This document shows positions 40,050-49,496 of a stretch of DNA of 64,000 nucleotides, in pieces. Within the stretch, counting starts at the first letter, position 1, and every line of letters begins with the position of its first letter. The position numbers and the translations under genes were made by a program. Under the pieces are notes generated by a model, which saw only the letters and a program-made list of their open reading frames with translations, searched no databases and was not told the origin of the DNA. Origin of the DNA: Janibacter melonis (lineage in GTDB: Bacteria; Actinomycetota; Actinomycetes; Actinomycetales; Dermatophilaceae); assembly GCF_020567375.1 (NCBI RefSeq), contig NZ_JAJBZM010000002.1, positions 62,001 through 126,000 of the forward strand, given 5' to 3'.

Positions 40050-41041
40050 GCCGAGACCTCCTGCTGCTTCGTGTCGGGCGAAGGGGTGGTGGCCGGGTCC
40101 TCGGAGACCCAGCCGGTCTCGACGCCGAGGCGGTGGGCGACCATCATGTCGCCGACCCGGGCCGCGGCCGCGGTGATGATGTCGAGGTTGCCGGCGTAGT
40201 CGGGCAGGTAGTCGCCGCGACCCTTGACCTCGACGGGGACGGTGACCCGCGCCATGCCGTTCCACAGGTCACGGGCGTGGTCGAACTGCGGCTCGGCGCG
40301 CAGGTGGTAGCCGGGGACGTACTCCTGGACGCGCTCGACCATGGCGGCGATGGACTCGCGGACCCGGTCGTTGAGCTCGCCGGCCTCGGCGGCCTCCTCG
40401 GGGATGGCGCAGAAGACGGTGTTGCGCATCATCAGCGGGGGCTCGACGGGGTTGAGGATGATGATCGCCTTGCCCTTCGTCGCGCCGCCGACGACCTCGA
40501 GGGCCTCCGAGGTGGTCTCGGTGAACTCGTCGATGTTGGCGCGGGTGCCGGGGCCGGCGGACTTGCTCGAGATCGAGGCGACGATCTCGGCGTAGGGGAC
40601 CGGGACGACGGAGGAGACGGCCGCGACGATCGGCGTCGTCGCCTGACCACCGCAGGTGATCATGTTGACGTTCGTCGCGTCGAGGTTGAAGTCGAGGTTG
40701 ACCGGCGGGCAGAGGTAGGGGCCGACGGCGGCCGGGGTGAGGTCGACGGCGAGGATGCCGGCCTCGGCGTAGCGCGGCGCGTTGGCCTGGTGCGCCTTGG
40801 CCGAGGTGCACTCGAAGACGACGTCGGGCAGCTCGTCCTGCGCGAGGAGCCAGTCGACCCCTTCGTGGCTGGCCTCGAGACCCAGGGTCTTCGCGCGGCG
40901 CAGGCCGTCGCTCGCCGGGTCGACGCCGATCATGTAGCGCGGCTCGATGATCTCGGAGCGGCGCATGAGCTTGAACATCAGGTCGGTGCCGATGTTGCCG
41001 GGGCCGACGATCGCGGCGGTCCCCTTCGTGCGTGCAGTCAT
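40046..41041 (-). CDS. dmpF: Acetaldehyde dehydrogenase (acylating)
   Basis: 331 residues. Rossmann start [14 protein letters not shown] and nucleophile Cys in [12 protein letters not shown] are characteristic. It turns acetaldehyde, NAD and CoA into acetyl-CoA, in complex with the DmpG aldolase. It sits 14 bases downstream of the hydratase gene. Confidence 0.94.
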   Translation of the reverse strand: MTARTKGTAAIVGPGNIGTDLMFKLMRRSEIIEPRYMIGVDPASDGLRRAKTLGLEASHEGVDWLLAQDELPDVVFECTSAKAHQANAPRYAEAGILAVDLTPAAVGPYLCPPVNLDFNLDATNVNMITCGGQATTPIVAAVSSVVPVPYAEIVASISSKSAGPGTRANIDEFTETTSEALEVVGGATKGKAIIILNPVEPPLMMRNTVFCAIPEEAAEAGELNDRVRESIAAMVERVQEYVPGYHLRAEPQFDHARDLWNGMARVTVPVEVKGRGDYLPDYAGNLDIITAAAARVGDMMVAHRLGVETGWVSEDPATTPSPDTKQQEVSA

Positions 41042-41055
41042 GTCTGTCTCGTCTC

Positions 41056-41850
41056 TCAGCTGTGGGCGAAGCGGGCCGTGACGCTGCCGAGCCCGGCGAA
41101 GGTGGCGGTGAAGGTGTCGCCCGGGGCGACCGGGCTCATGGCGGTGACGGAGCCGGGGAGGATGACCTCGCCCGCCTCGAGGGTCGTCCCGAGCGCGCCG
41201 AGGGTGTTGGCGAGCCAGACGAGCGAGGTGATCGGCGAGCCGAGGACGGCGCCGCCGGCCCCAGTCCCGATGACCTGGGCGTTGCGGTGGAAGACGCAGC
41301 CGACGAGGCGCAGGTCGACCTCGTGCAGGGGGGTCGGCGTCGAGCCGAGGACGTAGCCGCCCGAGCTCGCGTTGTCGGCAATGGTGTCGGCGAGGGTGAT
41401 CTTCCAGTCCGCGACGCGGCTGTCGACGACCTCGAGGGCCGGGAGAACGTAGTCGACCGCGGCGATCGCCTGGGTCACGGTGACGCCCGGGCCGGCCAGC
41501 GGAGACTTGAGGACGAAGGCGATCTCCGGCTCGACCCGCGGCTGCAGGAAGCGGTCGGCGGGGATCGGCTCGTGCTCGGCGTAGACGAAGTCGGCGAAGA
41601 GGTGGCCGAAGTCGGGCTCGGTGACCCCGAGCTGCTTCTGCATCGCGGCGGAGGTCAGCCCGACCTTGTGCCCGACGACCGTGCGCCCGTCCTCGGTCCA
41701 GCGGCGCACCTGCTCGAGCTGGATGCCGTAGGCGTCCTCGACCGTGAGCTCGGGGTAGTCCGCGGTGAGCGGCGGGATCGGGGTGTGGGTCTCGTAGGCC
41801 CGCAGCAGGCGCTGCGCTGCCTCCTGCTGGACCTGGCTCGGCTCGCCCAT
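41056..41850 (-). CDS. dmpE: 2-keto-4-pentenoate (2-hydroxypentadienoate) hydratase
   Basis: 264 residues of the same superfamily as Dmp[32 protein letters not shown] and [13 protein letters not shown]. It adds water to 2-hydroxypenta-2,4-dienoate. Read as hydratase because it leads the E-F-G order. The ATG at 41850 has GGAG seven bases upstream. First gene of the transcript dmpE-F-G-H-I-C; a GTTC-N8-GGAAC palindrome lies 66 bases upstream of its start. Confidence 0.87.
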   Translation of the reverse strand: MGEPSQVQQEAAQRLLRAYETHTPIPPLTADYPELTVEDAYGIQLEQVRRWTEDGRTVVGHKVGLTSAAMQKQLGVTEPDFGHLFADFVYAEHEPIPADRFLQPRVEPEIAFVLKSPLAGPGVTVTQAIAAVDYVLPALEVVDSRVADWKITLADTIADNASSGGYVLGSTPTPLHEVDLRLVGCVFHRNAQVIGTGAGGAVLGSPITSLVWLANTLGALGTTLEAGEVILPGSVTAMSPVAPGDTFTATFAGLGSVTARFAHS

Positions 41851-41915
41851 GGGTCTCCTTCGACGGTGCGGACTTCGATCAAAACTAGGGATGTCGGGGG
41901 CGCGGTGGTCGGCTC

Positions 41916-41932
41916 GTTCCCTTCGGTGGAAC
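41916..41932. promoter_or_regulatory. Putative operator GTTC-N8-GGAAC upstream of dmpE
   Basis: GTTCCCTTCGGTGGAAC, an imperfect 17-bp palindrome 66 bases ahead of the dmpE start. The same pattern occurs upstream of the phenol hydroxylase operon and of the dmpQ-B operon, so it is a candidate binding site for one of the local IclR or AraC regulators. Confidence 0.55.
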
Positions 41933-42047
41933 GTGCGCCGGGTGCGTCCCGCAGCGACCTCACGAGGCTCCCGCACCCACCCCGGCCAGGGCTACGAAAC
42001 CGTCCCGATCAGCGGGACACCCCCGCCGCGGATGGTCGAGGGCCCTG

Positions 42048-42131
42048 CTGGTCGAGGTGCGACGGAGGAGCCTCGAGACCAGGCCCCAGCCGTTTGCTGG
42101 TCGAGGTGCGACGAAAGAGCCTCGAGACCAC
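42048..42131. repeat. Two REP-like palindromes
   Basis: CTGGTCGAGGTGCGACGGAG to CTCGAGACCAG at 42048-42082, and a near-identical copy with CGAAAGAGC at 42097-42131. Each can fold on itself and belongs to the dispersed family seen at 19183, 28951 and 63404-64000. Confidence 0.75.
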
Positions 42132-42147
42132 ACCCCCCCCCCAACTG

Positions 42148-42461
42148 CTCGAGAAGCTGGCAGCCGCGCGGGTTGCAACCCGAGCACCCGCCACCATCTC
42201 GAGGAGGCGGGGTCCCCCTTCGCCCGGGTCGAGGTGATCCCACGACCCCCAGCACACCCAGATACCTCGACCCGCGCCGCACCCCTCGATGACCGAGGTG
42301 CGAGGGGCGCCAGGCCCGAGCCTCGAGACCACACCGCCCGAGAAGCTGGCAGCCGCGCGGGTTGCAACCCGAGCACGCGCCAACATCTCGAGGAGGCTGG
42401 ATCCCCCTTCGCCCGGGTCGAGGTGTCGCCGCGACCCCCAGCACGCCCGGACACCTCGACC
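42148..42461. repeat. 125-base imperfect direct duplication
   Basis: Copies at about 42148-42272 and 42338-42461 share GAGAAGCTGGCAGCCGCGCG, then GGTTGCAACCCGAGCAC, ATCTCGAGGAGGC, CCCCCTTCGCCCGGGTCGAG and CGACCCCCAGCAC. Each copy has inner palindromes. No reading frame of note. Confidence 0.75.
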
Positions 42462-42548
42462 AGCGCATCCCCGTCGCCCGAGGAGCAGGCCACGACAGGG
42501 CAGACCCCCGCCACCTCGCGAGGTGACGGGGGTCCGGGGGGTGGCGGG

Positions 42549-43361
42549 TCAGTGGGTCTGGCGGCCGATCCGGCGGGCGGCGGCGCGCAGCAGGGGGACG
42601 ATGCGGTCCTCGCGGGCGACGACGGACTCGCTCGGCCCGAAGACCGAGATCGAGGCGACGGCGAGCTCGCCGCGCAGGACGGGCACGGCGATCGAGCTCA
42701 CCCCGTCGAAGGACTCGTCGACGGCCATGGCGTACCCCTTCGAGCGCACCCCGGCGAGCTCGTGCGCCCAGTCCTGCTCGGTGCGCACGGTGCCGCGCAC
42801 CCGCGGCGGGAAGCCGGCCTCGCGGCGGGCCCGGTCGACGGTGAGGCTGAAGGCGGCGATGGCCTTGCCCGAGCTCGTCACGTGGGCGGGGAAGCGTCGG
42901 CCGGCGTGACCGAGGATGTGCTCGCCAGCACCGAGCGCGATGCGCTCGAGGAAGACGACGTCGGCGCCGTCGGGGACCCCGAAGTTCACGGTGAGCCCGG
43001 TCTGGGTGGCCACCTGGCGAAGGGTGGGCAGCGCCCGGTGGCGCAGCTCGTGGCGCCCGATGGTCAGCTCGCCGAGCTCGTACAGGTGCAGCCCGAGACG
43101 GTAGAGGCCGGTCTCGGGGTCCTGCTCGATGAAGCCACGCCCGGCGAGCGTCGTGAGGACGCGGTGCACGGTGCTCTTGGCGATGCCGAGCCGGCGGGCG
43201 ATGTCGGAAACCCCGAGCTCGCCGTCGGCGGCGAAGCACTCGAGCACGTCGAGAGCCGTCGTCACCGAGCGCAGGCCACCGCCGTCGGACGGCTTGCGGC
43301 GCAACGGGGTCGACGCGCACCAGGCGGTCTCGACGGGCTGGATGACGGGCTGTGCTGACAT
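42549..43361 (-). CDS. IclR-family transcription regulator
   Basis: 270 residues. N-terminal winged helix-turn-helix with LRSVTTALDVLECFAADG and SDIARRLGIAKSTVHRVL; C-terminal IclR ligand domain with LTVNFGVPDGADVVFLERI and FPAHVTSSGKAIAA. ATG 43361 has GAGGAG. It is divergent from a second IclR gene with about 78 bases between starts. Lies in the middle of the phenol cluster and probably controls part of it. Confidence 0.9.
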   Translation of the reverse strand: MSAQPVIQPVETAWCASTPLRRKPSDGGGLRSVTTALDVLECFAADGELGVSDIARRLGIAKSTVHRVLTTLAGRGFIEQDPETGLYRLGLHLYELGELTIGRHELRHRALPTLRQVATQTGLTVNFGVPDGADVVFLERIALGAGEHILGHAGRRFPAHVTSSGKAIAAFSLTVDRARREAGFPPRVRGTVRTEQDWAHELAGVRSKGYAMAVDESFDGVSSIAVPVLRGELAVASISVFGPSESVVAREDRIVPLLRAAARRIGRQTH

Positions 43362-43439
43362 GGTGCTCTCCTCGGCAACGACGGTGTCGTGAGGTCTGTT
43401 GTGTCGACGATCCCGCCGCGTGTGCGGCATGATCAAGGA

Positions 43440-44192
43440 ATGCGTCCCGATGAGCGGAACACCGCTGACGACGGCGTCATCGCCCGTGCCAGCGCGATCC
43501 TCGACGCCGTCGCGAAGGGGGCGTCGGGGGTCCGGGCGATCGCCCGCGCGACCGATCTCCCGGTGAGCTCCGTGCACCGGCTCGTCGCCCAGCTCGTCGA
43601 GGTCCAGGTGCTCGAGCGTCTCGACGACCGCATCCGCCTGGGGCCCAAGCTCTTCGAGCTCGGCACCCAGGTGCCGGCCCATCGCGACCTGCGCGACGCC
43701 GCCGACCCCGTCATGGAGGACCTGCGAGCGGCGACCCACCACCGCGTGCACCTCGCGATGCTCGACGGCGTCGACGTCGTCTACCTCAAGATCCTCGGCC
43801 CGAACCTCGGCCTGGACTCGCGGCTCGGGGGTCGCCTGCCGGCCCACGCGACGGGGGTGGGCAAGGTGATGCTCGCGTACTCGCCGATGGCGACCGTGCG
43901 GGCTCGCGTCGAGGCCGGGCTGCCGCGCTTCACGCCACGGACGATCACCACGCCGGGCCAGCTGACCCAGGAGCTGCGCAAGATCCGCAGCGTCGGCATG
44001 GCGCTCGACCTCGAGGAGTCGACGGTCGGCGTCTCGTGCGTCGCGGCACCGGTCTTCGGCTCCGACCGCAAGATCCGCGCGGGCCTGTCGGTGACCGGGC
44101 CGACCCGCTCGATCGACCCGGCTCATCTGGGCATCGCCGTGCGCACCGCGGCCTTCACCCTCAGCCGGACCCTGCGCGACTCGGGGCTCTAG
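43440..44192 (+). CDS. IclR-family transcription regulator
   Basis: 250 residues from the ATG at 43440 (a GTG at 43389 would give 267). DNA-binding part GVRAIARATDLPVSSVHRLV; ligand domain with RVHLAMLDGVDVVYLKILG and LPAHATGVGKVMLAYS. The only plus-strand gene inside the catabolic block besides the AraC gene. The 3' end overlaps the hydrolase gene stop on the opposite strand by four bases. Start uncertain. Confidence 0.88.
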   Translation: MRPDERNTADDGVIARASAILDAVAKGASGVRAIARATDLPVSSVHRLVAQLVEVQVLERLDDRIRLGPKLFELGTQVPAHRDLRDAADPVMEDLRAATHHRVHLAMLDGVDVVYLKILGPNLGLDSRLGGRLPAHATGVGKVMLAYSPMATVRARVEAGLPRFTPRTITTPGQLTQELRKIRSVGMALDLEESTVGVSCVAAPVFGSDRKIRAGLSVTGPTRSIDPAHLGIAVRTAAFTLSRTLRDSGL

Positions 44193-45064
44193 CCCGGCTG
44201 CTGGTCGAGGAAGTCCAGGACCAGCTCGTTGAAGGCGGCGGCGTGCTCGATCTGCGTCCAGTGCCCGCACCTGCCGAAGACGTGCAGCCGCGCGTCGTCG
44301 ATCCACTCGAGCATCGTCAACGAGGTCGACAGCGGGATGACCTTGTCGTCGCGCCCGTGGACGAGCAGCACCGGGGCCTCGATCCCGCGGATCGAGCCCT
44401 CCGGGTGGGCCATCGCGTCGACCCACCGCTGGCGGGGCGCGGGGAACATCGAGGAGAAGGCCTCCATCGTCCCGCTGCGCGTCGAGGCGGCGTACCGGCT
44501 CGCGACGAGCTCGTCGGTGATGAGCGAGCTGTCGTACGCGAAGGTCTCGCGCATGAGCCGGCCCATCGTCTCGACCTCGGGCTCATAGCCCCACACCGCG
44601 TCGAGCCCCTCGGTGATGGCGAAGGGGACGCCGACGCTGCCCATGAGGACGACCGAGCGCACCCGCTCCGGGTGGTGGATCGCGAGCGCGAGGGCCATCG
44701 ACCCGCCGAAGGAGTTGCCGACGACGTCGACCCGGTCGACCTCGAGGGCGTCGAGGAGGTCGACGACCTGGCGCAGCCACACCTCGCGGCTGTACTCCTG
44801 GCCCTCCGGCACGTCGGTGAAGCCGAAGCCGGCGAGGTCCGGCGCGATGACGCGGTGCCGCGCGCCGAGCGCGGGGATCTGCAAGCGCCAGTTCGCGAAG
44901 GCGCTCACCCCCGGTCCGGACCCGTGGAGGAGGAGGACGGTCCCCCCTTCGCCCCCCGTCGGGGGACCGCTGTCGTGGTAGTTCGTGCGTAGCTGCCCGG
45001 TCTGGACGGACCGACCGATCTCGGGGTTCGTCGGGGCGGCAGTCGGGGTCGTCGTGCTCGTCAC
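44189..45064 (-). CDS. dmpD: 2-hydroxymuconic semialdehyde hydrolase (DmpD-like alpha/beta hydrolase)
   Basis: 291 residues. LLLHGSGPGVSAFANWR oxyanion region, nucleophile Ser in VVGNSFGGSMA, acid in VHGRDDKVIP and His in GRCGHWTQIE. It cleaves 2-hydroxymuconic semialdehyde to formate and 2-hydroxypentadienoate (the hydrolytic branch). GTG at 45064; GTG at 45076 overlapping the dmpP stop as GTGA is the alternative. Last gene of the hydroxylase operon. Confidence 0.9.
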   Translation of the reverse strand: MTSTTTPTAAPTNPEIGRSVQTGQLRTNYHDSGPPTGGEGGTVLLLHGSGPGVSAFANWRLQIPALGARHRVIAPDLAGFGFTDVPEGQEYSREVWLRQVVDLLDALEVDRVDVVGNSFGGSMALALAIHHPERVRSVVLMGSVGVPFAITEGLDAVWGYEPEVETMGRLMRETFAYDSSLITDELVASRYAASTRSGTMEAFSSMFPAPRQRWVDAMAHPEGSIRGIEAPVLLVHGRDDKVIPLSTSLTMLEWIDDARLHVFGRCGHWTQIEHAAAFNELVLDFLDQQPG

Positions 45065-45072
45065 TGCTCGGA

Positions 45073-46167
45073 TCACCTCTTGATCAGGGGGGACTTGAGA
45101 CCGCCGTCGACCTTGTCGGCCTCGTTGAAGAAGTCCTCGCGGTAGATGTCGCGGGGGAAGAGCCGCTTGGACATGAGGACCTTGAGCGCCGACTCGACCA
45201 TGAGCGGCGGGCCGCACAGGTAGCCGGCGCAGCCGGAGAGCTTGTCGTGATCGGCGGCGATGACGTCGGTCACCAGCCCGTATCCGTAGCGGTCGGGGTC
45301 GTCCCCCGAGGCGGCGACCTCCTCCGGGGTCTCGTCGGACAGGCACGGGCGGAAGGTGAAGCCCTCGTGCTCCTCCTCGAGCGCCCGGAAGAAGTCGACG
45401 TCGTAGAGCCAGGCGCGGGAGCGGCCGCCGGCGTAGAGGGTCAGCTCGCCCTCGTACTCGCCGTTCTCCAGGGCGTGGCGCACCATCGACTTCATCGGGG
45501 CCATCCCGGTGCCGCCGCCGACCATGATCCCGTGGCGGTCGTCGCCGGTCTTGAGCACGAAGCGCCCGTACGGCCCGGAGAGCGCGATCTGCTGGCCGAC
45601 GGCGAGGTCCTTGAAGACCCAGCCGTCCGACCCGCGCCCGCCCTCGACCTTGCGGATGTGGAACTCGAGGGTCTTGGTCTGCGTGGGCGGGTTGGCCATC
45701 GAGTACGTGCGGTCGACCTCGGGGCCGTCGGCGCACGCGGGGACGAGCAGCTTCATGTACTGCCCGGCGTTGAAGCCCATCTCGCGGTCGAGCTCGACGA
45801 CGAGACGGCGGGTGTCGGTCGCGATGTCCTCGAGCACGGTGACCGTGCCCGTGTAGTCGTCGACGGGGAAGACCTCGAGGTCCTCGTCGACGTCGAGGTC
45901 GGCCTCGATCGTCACGTCGGAGCGAGGCTTGGCGCAGCAGGTGAGCAGCTTCTCCTCGCGCTCGAAGTCCATGAGCGCGAAGGAGCTGGCCTCGCCGTGG
46001 TCCACCTCACCGTCGAGCCACTCGCTCTTGCACGTGGCACAGGTGCCGTGGGTGCACGAGTGGGGCAGCCACACGCCGTTGCGCAGGCAGGCCTCGAGGA
46101 TGGTCTGGTCCTCGTCGCACTCGATCTCGCGACCGAGCGGCTCGACGGTGATGGTGTACCGCGTCAT
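45073..46167 (-). CDS. dmpP: Phenol hydroxylase reductase component P5
   Basis: 364 residues. Plant-type [2Fe-2S] domain (about 1-90) with CTHGTCATC and a later Cys in LLTCCAKP; FAD domain with RTYSMANPP; NAD domain with VGGGTGMAPMKSMVR and the end CGPPLMVESAL. It carries electrons from NADH to the diiron hydroxylase. It follows dmpO by 42 bases. Confidence 0.95.
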   Translation of the reverse strand: MTRYTITVEPLGREIECDEDQTILEACLRNGVWLPHSCTHGTCATCKSEWLDGEVDHGEASSFALMDFEREEKLLTCCAKPRSDVTIEADLDVDEDLEVFPVDDYTGTVTVLEDIATDTRRLVVELDREMGFNAGQYMKLLVPACADGPEVDRTYSMANPPTQTKTLEFHIRKVEGGRGSDGWVFKDLAVGQQIALSGPYGRFVLKTGDDRHGIMVGGGTGMAPMKSMVRHALENGEYEGELTLYAGGRSRAWLYDVDFFRALEEEHEGFTFRPCLSDETPEEVAASGDDPDRYGYGLVTDVIAADHDKLSGCAGYLCGPPLMVESALKVLMSKRLFPRDIYREDFFNEADKVDGGLKSPLIKR

Positions 46168-46209
46168 GACAGTCCTCGCTCTTCGTGGGTACCGCCGGGG
46201 CGGCCGCGA

Positions 46210-46548
46210 TCAGGCGGCCGCACCCCGCATGGACAGCGTGGCCTTGTGGGCGATGCCGAGGTCGGCGAGCGACTTCTGCGGGTCGGGGGCGAAGGGCTCG
46301 CCCCCGAGAGTCCACTCGAAGTCGCTCCAGTCCTTGCCCTCGGCGAGCTCGGGGTCGGTGCCGGCCCACGGCACGAGGACCTGCGACCAGAAGTCGCCGA
46401 AGGTCATCGAGCGCGGCGCCCGCTGCGTCACCGCGGCGCAGAACCACGGGTTGTCGCGCCACCACACGTGGACCATCTGGTCCTCGCCGTAGAGCTCCTG
46501 GCGCGAGCGCGACGGGAAGTCGTACGCGCCGATCGTCTTCAGAGCCAT
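46210..46548 (-). CDS. dmpO: Phenol hydroxylase subunit P4
   Basis: 112 residues with KTIGAYDFPSRSRQELYGED at the start and MVHVWWRDNPWFCAAVTQRA in the middle, typical of the gamma (DmpO/TomA4) subunit of the hydroxylase. It starts one base after the dmpN stop. An Ala-rich end follows. Confidence 0.92.
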   Translation of the reverse strand: MALKTIGAYDFPSRSRQELYGEDQMVHVWWRDNPWFCAAVTQRAPRSMTFGDFWSQVLVPWAGTDPELAEGKDWSDFEWTLGGEPFAPDPQKSLADLGIAHKATLSMRGAAA

Positions 46549-46549
46549 C

Positions 46550-48148
46550 TCAGCTCCTCCCCTCAGCGGCCACGGCGGCCGCGTCGTCGTTGACGGCAGC
46601 TGTGGCGTCGGCGGCGGTGCCGTCGTCGGCGGCGGTGCCGCGGCCGTGCCACTTCTCCCAGTTCTGGTGGTCGACGGAGCCGATGTACTCGCCGCCGTCG
46701 CCCTCCTGCAGGCCGTACCAGTCGAGGACCTCGGGCACGCTCGGACCGCCGCACGCGCCCTGGAAGATCTGGTGCACGGGCAGCCAGGCCTGGACGTACT
46801 TCTCGGGCTCGCGCTCGAAGATCCACTGGCAGCCGTCGGAGCAGGTGTTGTACAGCTCGCCCTCGTGCTCGGACTCGCGCTGGACGATCTCGTCCGAGCC
46901 GTCGGTGGCGCGGAAGAGCATCGGCACCTGGCAGACCTGGCACAGCTGGGGCAGCCCGCGGTAGAAGGTGCGCCCGCCCTCGGCGACGATCTTCTTCTCC
47001 TTCTCCCACAGCGGGAGGAAGTCCTTGGTGAAGGCCTCGCCGTAGTTGTCGGAGAGCCACTGCAGGTGCTCGTCGTCGGGGACGGTCGTCGTGAAGGACG
47101 CGGCGAAGGCGAACTGGTAGAGCGTCCAGTAGACCTCGTGGCTGAGGATGTCCTTCTCGGCGATCGCGTCGTCGACGTGCTTCGGCGGGCGGATCCCGTA
47201 GAACTCGAGGTCCTTGAAGAGACCGTTGAGCATCTGCTCCTCGAAGTAGAGCTCGAAGCTCTCCTTCCAGCTCATGACCTTGCGCGGGAGCATGTAGTCG
47301 AGCATCTGGGCGATGAGCGCCGTGACGCGGTAGCCCCGCCAGAACCACTTGTCGACCCACGCCTGGACGATCGGGACGTTGTCCTCGTCCTGCTCGAGGA
47401 TGAACTTGATCGCCTCGAGGCCGAGCGTCATGTGCCGCGACTCGTCGGACTGCGCCGAGAAGCCGAAGGTCATCGTCGGCAGGTCGCCGTTGAAGGACGC
47501 CCCCGACATGAAGGGCACGAAGAGCAAGTTGGTCAGCAGGTACTCGAAGGAGAAGCCGACGGCGATGAGGAACTCGAAGGGGCCGGCGGTGAGGGCGTCG
47601 TCGAAGAAGGACTTCGGGACGGAGAGGTACCAGACGCGGTCGTGCATCTGCACGTAGTTGTGGAAGCCGCCGTAGTACTTGTTGTAGTTGCTCAGCGTGT
47701 GCGTCTCGGTCTGGAAGTGACGCATCTCGTCGATCGACTGGCACATGGCCGCGAAGCGCGGCCCGGGACCGGCGAGGTGACGCGCGAGGAAGGAGAAGTG
47801 GCGGTGGGCCGCGTACTCCAGCGGCGCGACCCCCTGGATGAAGAGCTTCATCGCGTTGAGGTAGTTCGCGTCGGTGAGGGAGAGGTGGCCCTGCCCCTGG
47901 GCGAAGCCGTCGAGGACGGCGTAGAGGCGCTTGTCCTTCTCGGCCTGGTACTTGCAGTACGCGTCGATCGTCAGGCGGAAGGGGTCCTCCCAGGCCGCCC
48001 AGTCGTGGATCTTGATCCCCTCGAACTCGAGGTAGGGGAACATCTCGTCCTTCTCGACGTAGCTCGGCTCCCAGTCCAGGTCACGGGTGAGCGCCTGGTA
48101 GCGGGACTTCATCGAGAGCTTGCGGGTCTTCTTCGGTGCGATGGTCAT
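46550..48148 (-). CDS. dmpN: Phenol hydroxylase large (alpha) subunit P3
   Basis: 532 residues, bacterial multicomponent monooxygenase alpha subunit. Diiron ligands: EYAAHRH and DEMRHFQ (first E-x-x-H pair), and the later DESRHMTLG. C-terminus has QLCQVCQVPMLFR and an N..CSDGCQWIFEREP zinc-like region typical of phenol hydroxylases. It inserts one oxygen atom into phenol to give catechol. Part of the L-M-N-O-P order with 14 bases after dmpM. Confidence 0.96.
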   Translation of the reverse strand: MTIAPKKTRKLSMKSRYQALTRDLDWEPSYVEKDEMFPYLEFEGIKIHDWAAWEDPFRLTIDAYCKYQAEKDKRLYAVLDGFAQGQGHLSLTDANYLNAMKLFIQGVAPLEYAAHRHFSFLARHLAGPGPRFAAMCQSIDEMRHFQTETHTLSNYNKYYGGFHNYVQMHDRVWYLSVPKSFFDDALTAGPFEFLIAVGFSFEYLLTNLLFVPFMSGASFNGDLPTMTFGFSAQSDESRHMTLGLEAIKFILEQDEDNVPIVQAWVDKWFWRGYRVTALIAQMLDYMLPRKVMSWKESFELYFEEQMLNGLFKDLEFYGIRPPKHVDDAIAEKDILSHEVYWTLYQFAFAASFTTTVPDDEHLQWLSDNYGEAFTKDFLPLWEKEKKIVAEGGRTFYRGLPQLCQVCQVPMLFRATDGSDEIVQRESEHEGELYNTCSDGCQWIFEREPEKYVQAWLPVHQIFQGACGGPSVPEVLDWYGLQEGDGGEYIGSVDHQNWEKWHGRGTAADDGTAADATAAVNDDAAAVAAEGRS

Positions 48149-48162
48149 GGTGATCGGTCCTC

Positions 48163-48453
48163 TCAGTGGTCCCAGGCGATGACGATCTCGTCGTCATCCC
48201 ATTCCTGGATGTGTCCGAAGTAGCTGACGATGGCCATCTGGAACTCGTGGGTCTCCCACGGGCGGCCGAGCTTCTCCTCGACCGTGGCCTGCTGGATGAC
48301 GAGCCGGCCGGGGGCGGCGATGCGCACGAGGCCGGGCGAGTGGGTGAGCTCGGCCTCGGGGTTGTCGGCCTCGATCGCCTCGATGACCCCGCGGTTGTTC
48401 TCCGACTCCTGGATGTCGACGCCGACCTTGCGCGTCTGGGTGGTCTCGCTCAT
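48163..48453 (-). CDS. dmpM: Phenol hydroxylase coupling (activator) protein P2
   Basis: 96 residues, MmoB/DmpM family: VGVDIQESENNRGVIEAIEA near the start and VRIAAPGRLVIQQATVEEKLG. No cofactor; it docks on the hydroxylase and controls oxygen activation. Between dmpL (11 bases) and dmpN. Confidence 0.94.
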   Translation of the reverse strand: MSETTQTRKVGVDIQESENNRGVIEAIEADNPEAELTHSPGLVRIAAPGRLVIQQATVEEKLGRPWETHEFQMAIVSYFGHIQEWDDDEIVIAWDH

Positions 48454-48464
48454 GGGGTGCCTCC

Positions 48465-49472
48465 TCAGGCGGTCGTGGGGACGACGTGGGCGGCGCGCAG
48501 CTGCTCGGCCTTGGCGTCGAGAGCCTCGCCGGCGCCGGCGTCGAGCAGGCGGTCGATCTTCTTGGCGACCGGGCGAAGGGCGATCTCGGCCTTCGCGAGG
48601 GCCTCCTCGACGGTCGAGGCGAGCAGCTCGGCGTTCTTCTCACCGGTCTGCGGGTCCTCGCGCCACGTGGCGAAGAGCTTCTCGATCCACGTGCGCTGCT
48701 CGGCCAGCCAGCCGGCGAGGTGCTGCATCGCCAGCGAGTACGCCGGGGCCCCGCCGGTGACGGCCTTGTCCTCGAGGTGCACGTAGAGCAGGTCGTAGAG
48801 CATCTCGTCGAGGACGTAGAGGGTGACGAGCCCGACGCCCCAGTCGTCGACGCAGATCGTCTTCTCCATGTGCTCGCGCAGCGGCTGCAACGCGTCGTCC
48901 TCGAGCCACGTCGTCTTCGCCGTCGCGAGCTGGTCGGCCGTGCCGCCGCCCAGTGCGATGCCGATCCGGGAGATGACCTGGGCGTTGCCGGTGCGGTCGA
49001 AGCCGGCGTAGCTGAGGCACTGGGCCAGGGCCGAGCCGTTGCTGAAGCGGGCCGCCGCCGTGAGGATCAGCTGCGCGCCGCTCTCGTAGTGGCGCATCGG
49101 GATGACGACCTCGGAGACGACGTCCTTCCAGTCCTGGGGCAGCCGGCCGAGCAGGTCGCGGTCCTCGATGTAGTCCAGCGAGGTCTTGAAGCTGTCGTAG
49201 GCCTCGGCGCGGTTGGCGACGTACGGCGCGTAGTAGTACTGCCGCGGGTCGAGGAAGGCGTTGGGGTCGCTGAGGACGAAGGCGCTGAAGTCGTCGCCGT
49301 ACAGCTGGGCCTGCGGCGCCCACATCGGGGCGTAGTGGAAGTTCTCCTTGGGCTGGATGTCGACCGAGCCCTCCTGGTACCGGGTGGCCGGCCGGTCGCC
49401 GAAGATCGCGGCGATGTGGTCGAAGGTGTGGCGCTGGGTCTCGATGACCTGCGTCTTCAGCTCGTACTGCAC
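48465..49472 (-). CDS. dmpL: Phenol hydroxylase beta subunit P1
   Basis: 335 residues of the monooxygenase beta-subunit fold, diiron-like helices without metal ligands: QRHTFDHIAAIFGDRPATRY, RQYYYAPYVANRAEAYD and the Arg/Trp-rich end. It forms the structural (alpha-beta-gamma)2 hydroxylase with N and O. 24 bases after the upstream unknown gene. Confidence 0.94.
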   Translation of the reverse strand: MQYELKTQVIETQRHTFDHIAAIFGDRPATRYQEGSVDIQPKENFHYAPMWAPQAQLYGDDFSAFVLSDPNAFLDPRQYYYAPYVANRAEAYDSFKTSLDYIEDRDLLGRLPQDWKDVVSEVVIPMRHYESGAQLILTAAARFSNGSALAQCLSYAGFDRTGNAQVISRIGIALGGGTADQLATAKTTWLEDDALQPLREHMEKTICVDDWGVGLVTLYVLDEMLYDLLYVHLEDKAVTGGAPAYSLAMQHLAGWLAEQRTWIEKLFATWREDPQTGEKNAELLASTVEEALAKAEIALRPVAKKIDRLLDAGAGEALDAKAEQLRAAHVVPTTA

Positions 49473-49496
49473 GGTGTCCTCCTGGGTGGGCGTGGG

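Larger units (their letters stand above)
41851..42548. other. 698-base intergenic region with operator, REP palindromes and a duplicated element
   Basis: Gene-free between dmpE and the IclR gene. It holds the dmpE promoter and operator at the left, two REP-like palindromes and two copies of a 125-base element (listed separately). Confidence 0.6.

Noticed and set aside
42048-42461. CRISPR array or CRISPR-like repeats
   Set aside because: Only two copies of each element, unequal spacing, palindromic repeats and no cas genes.
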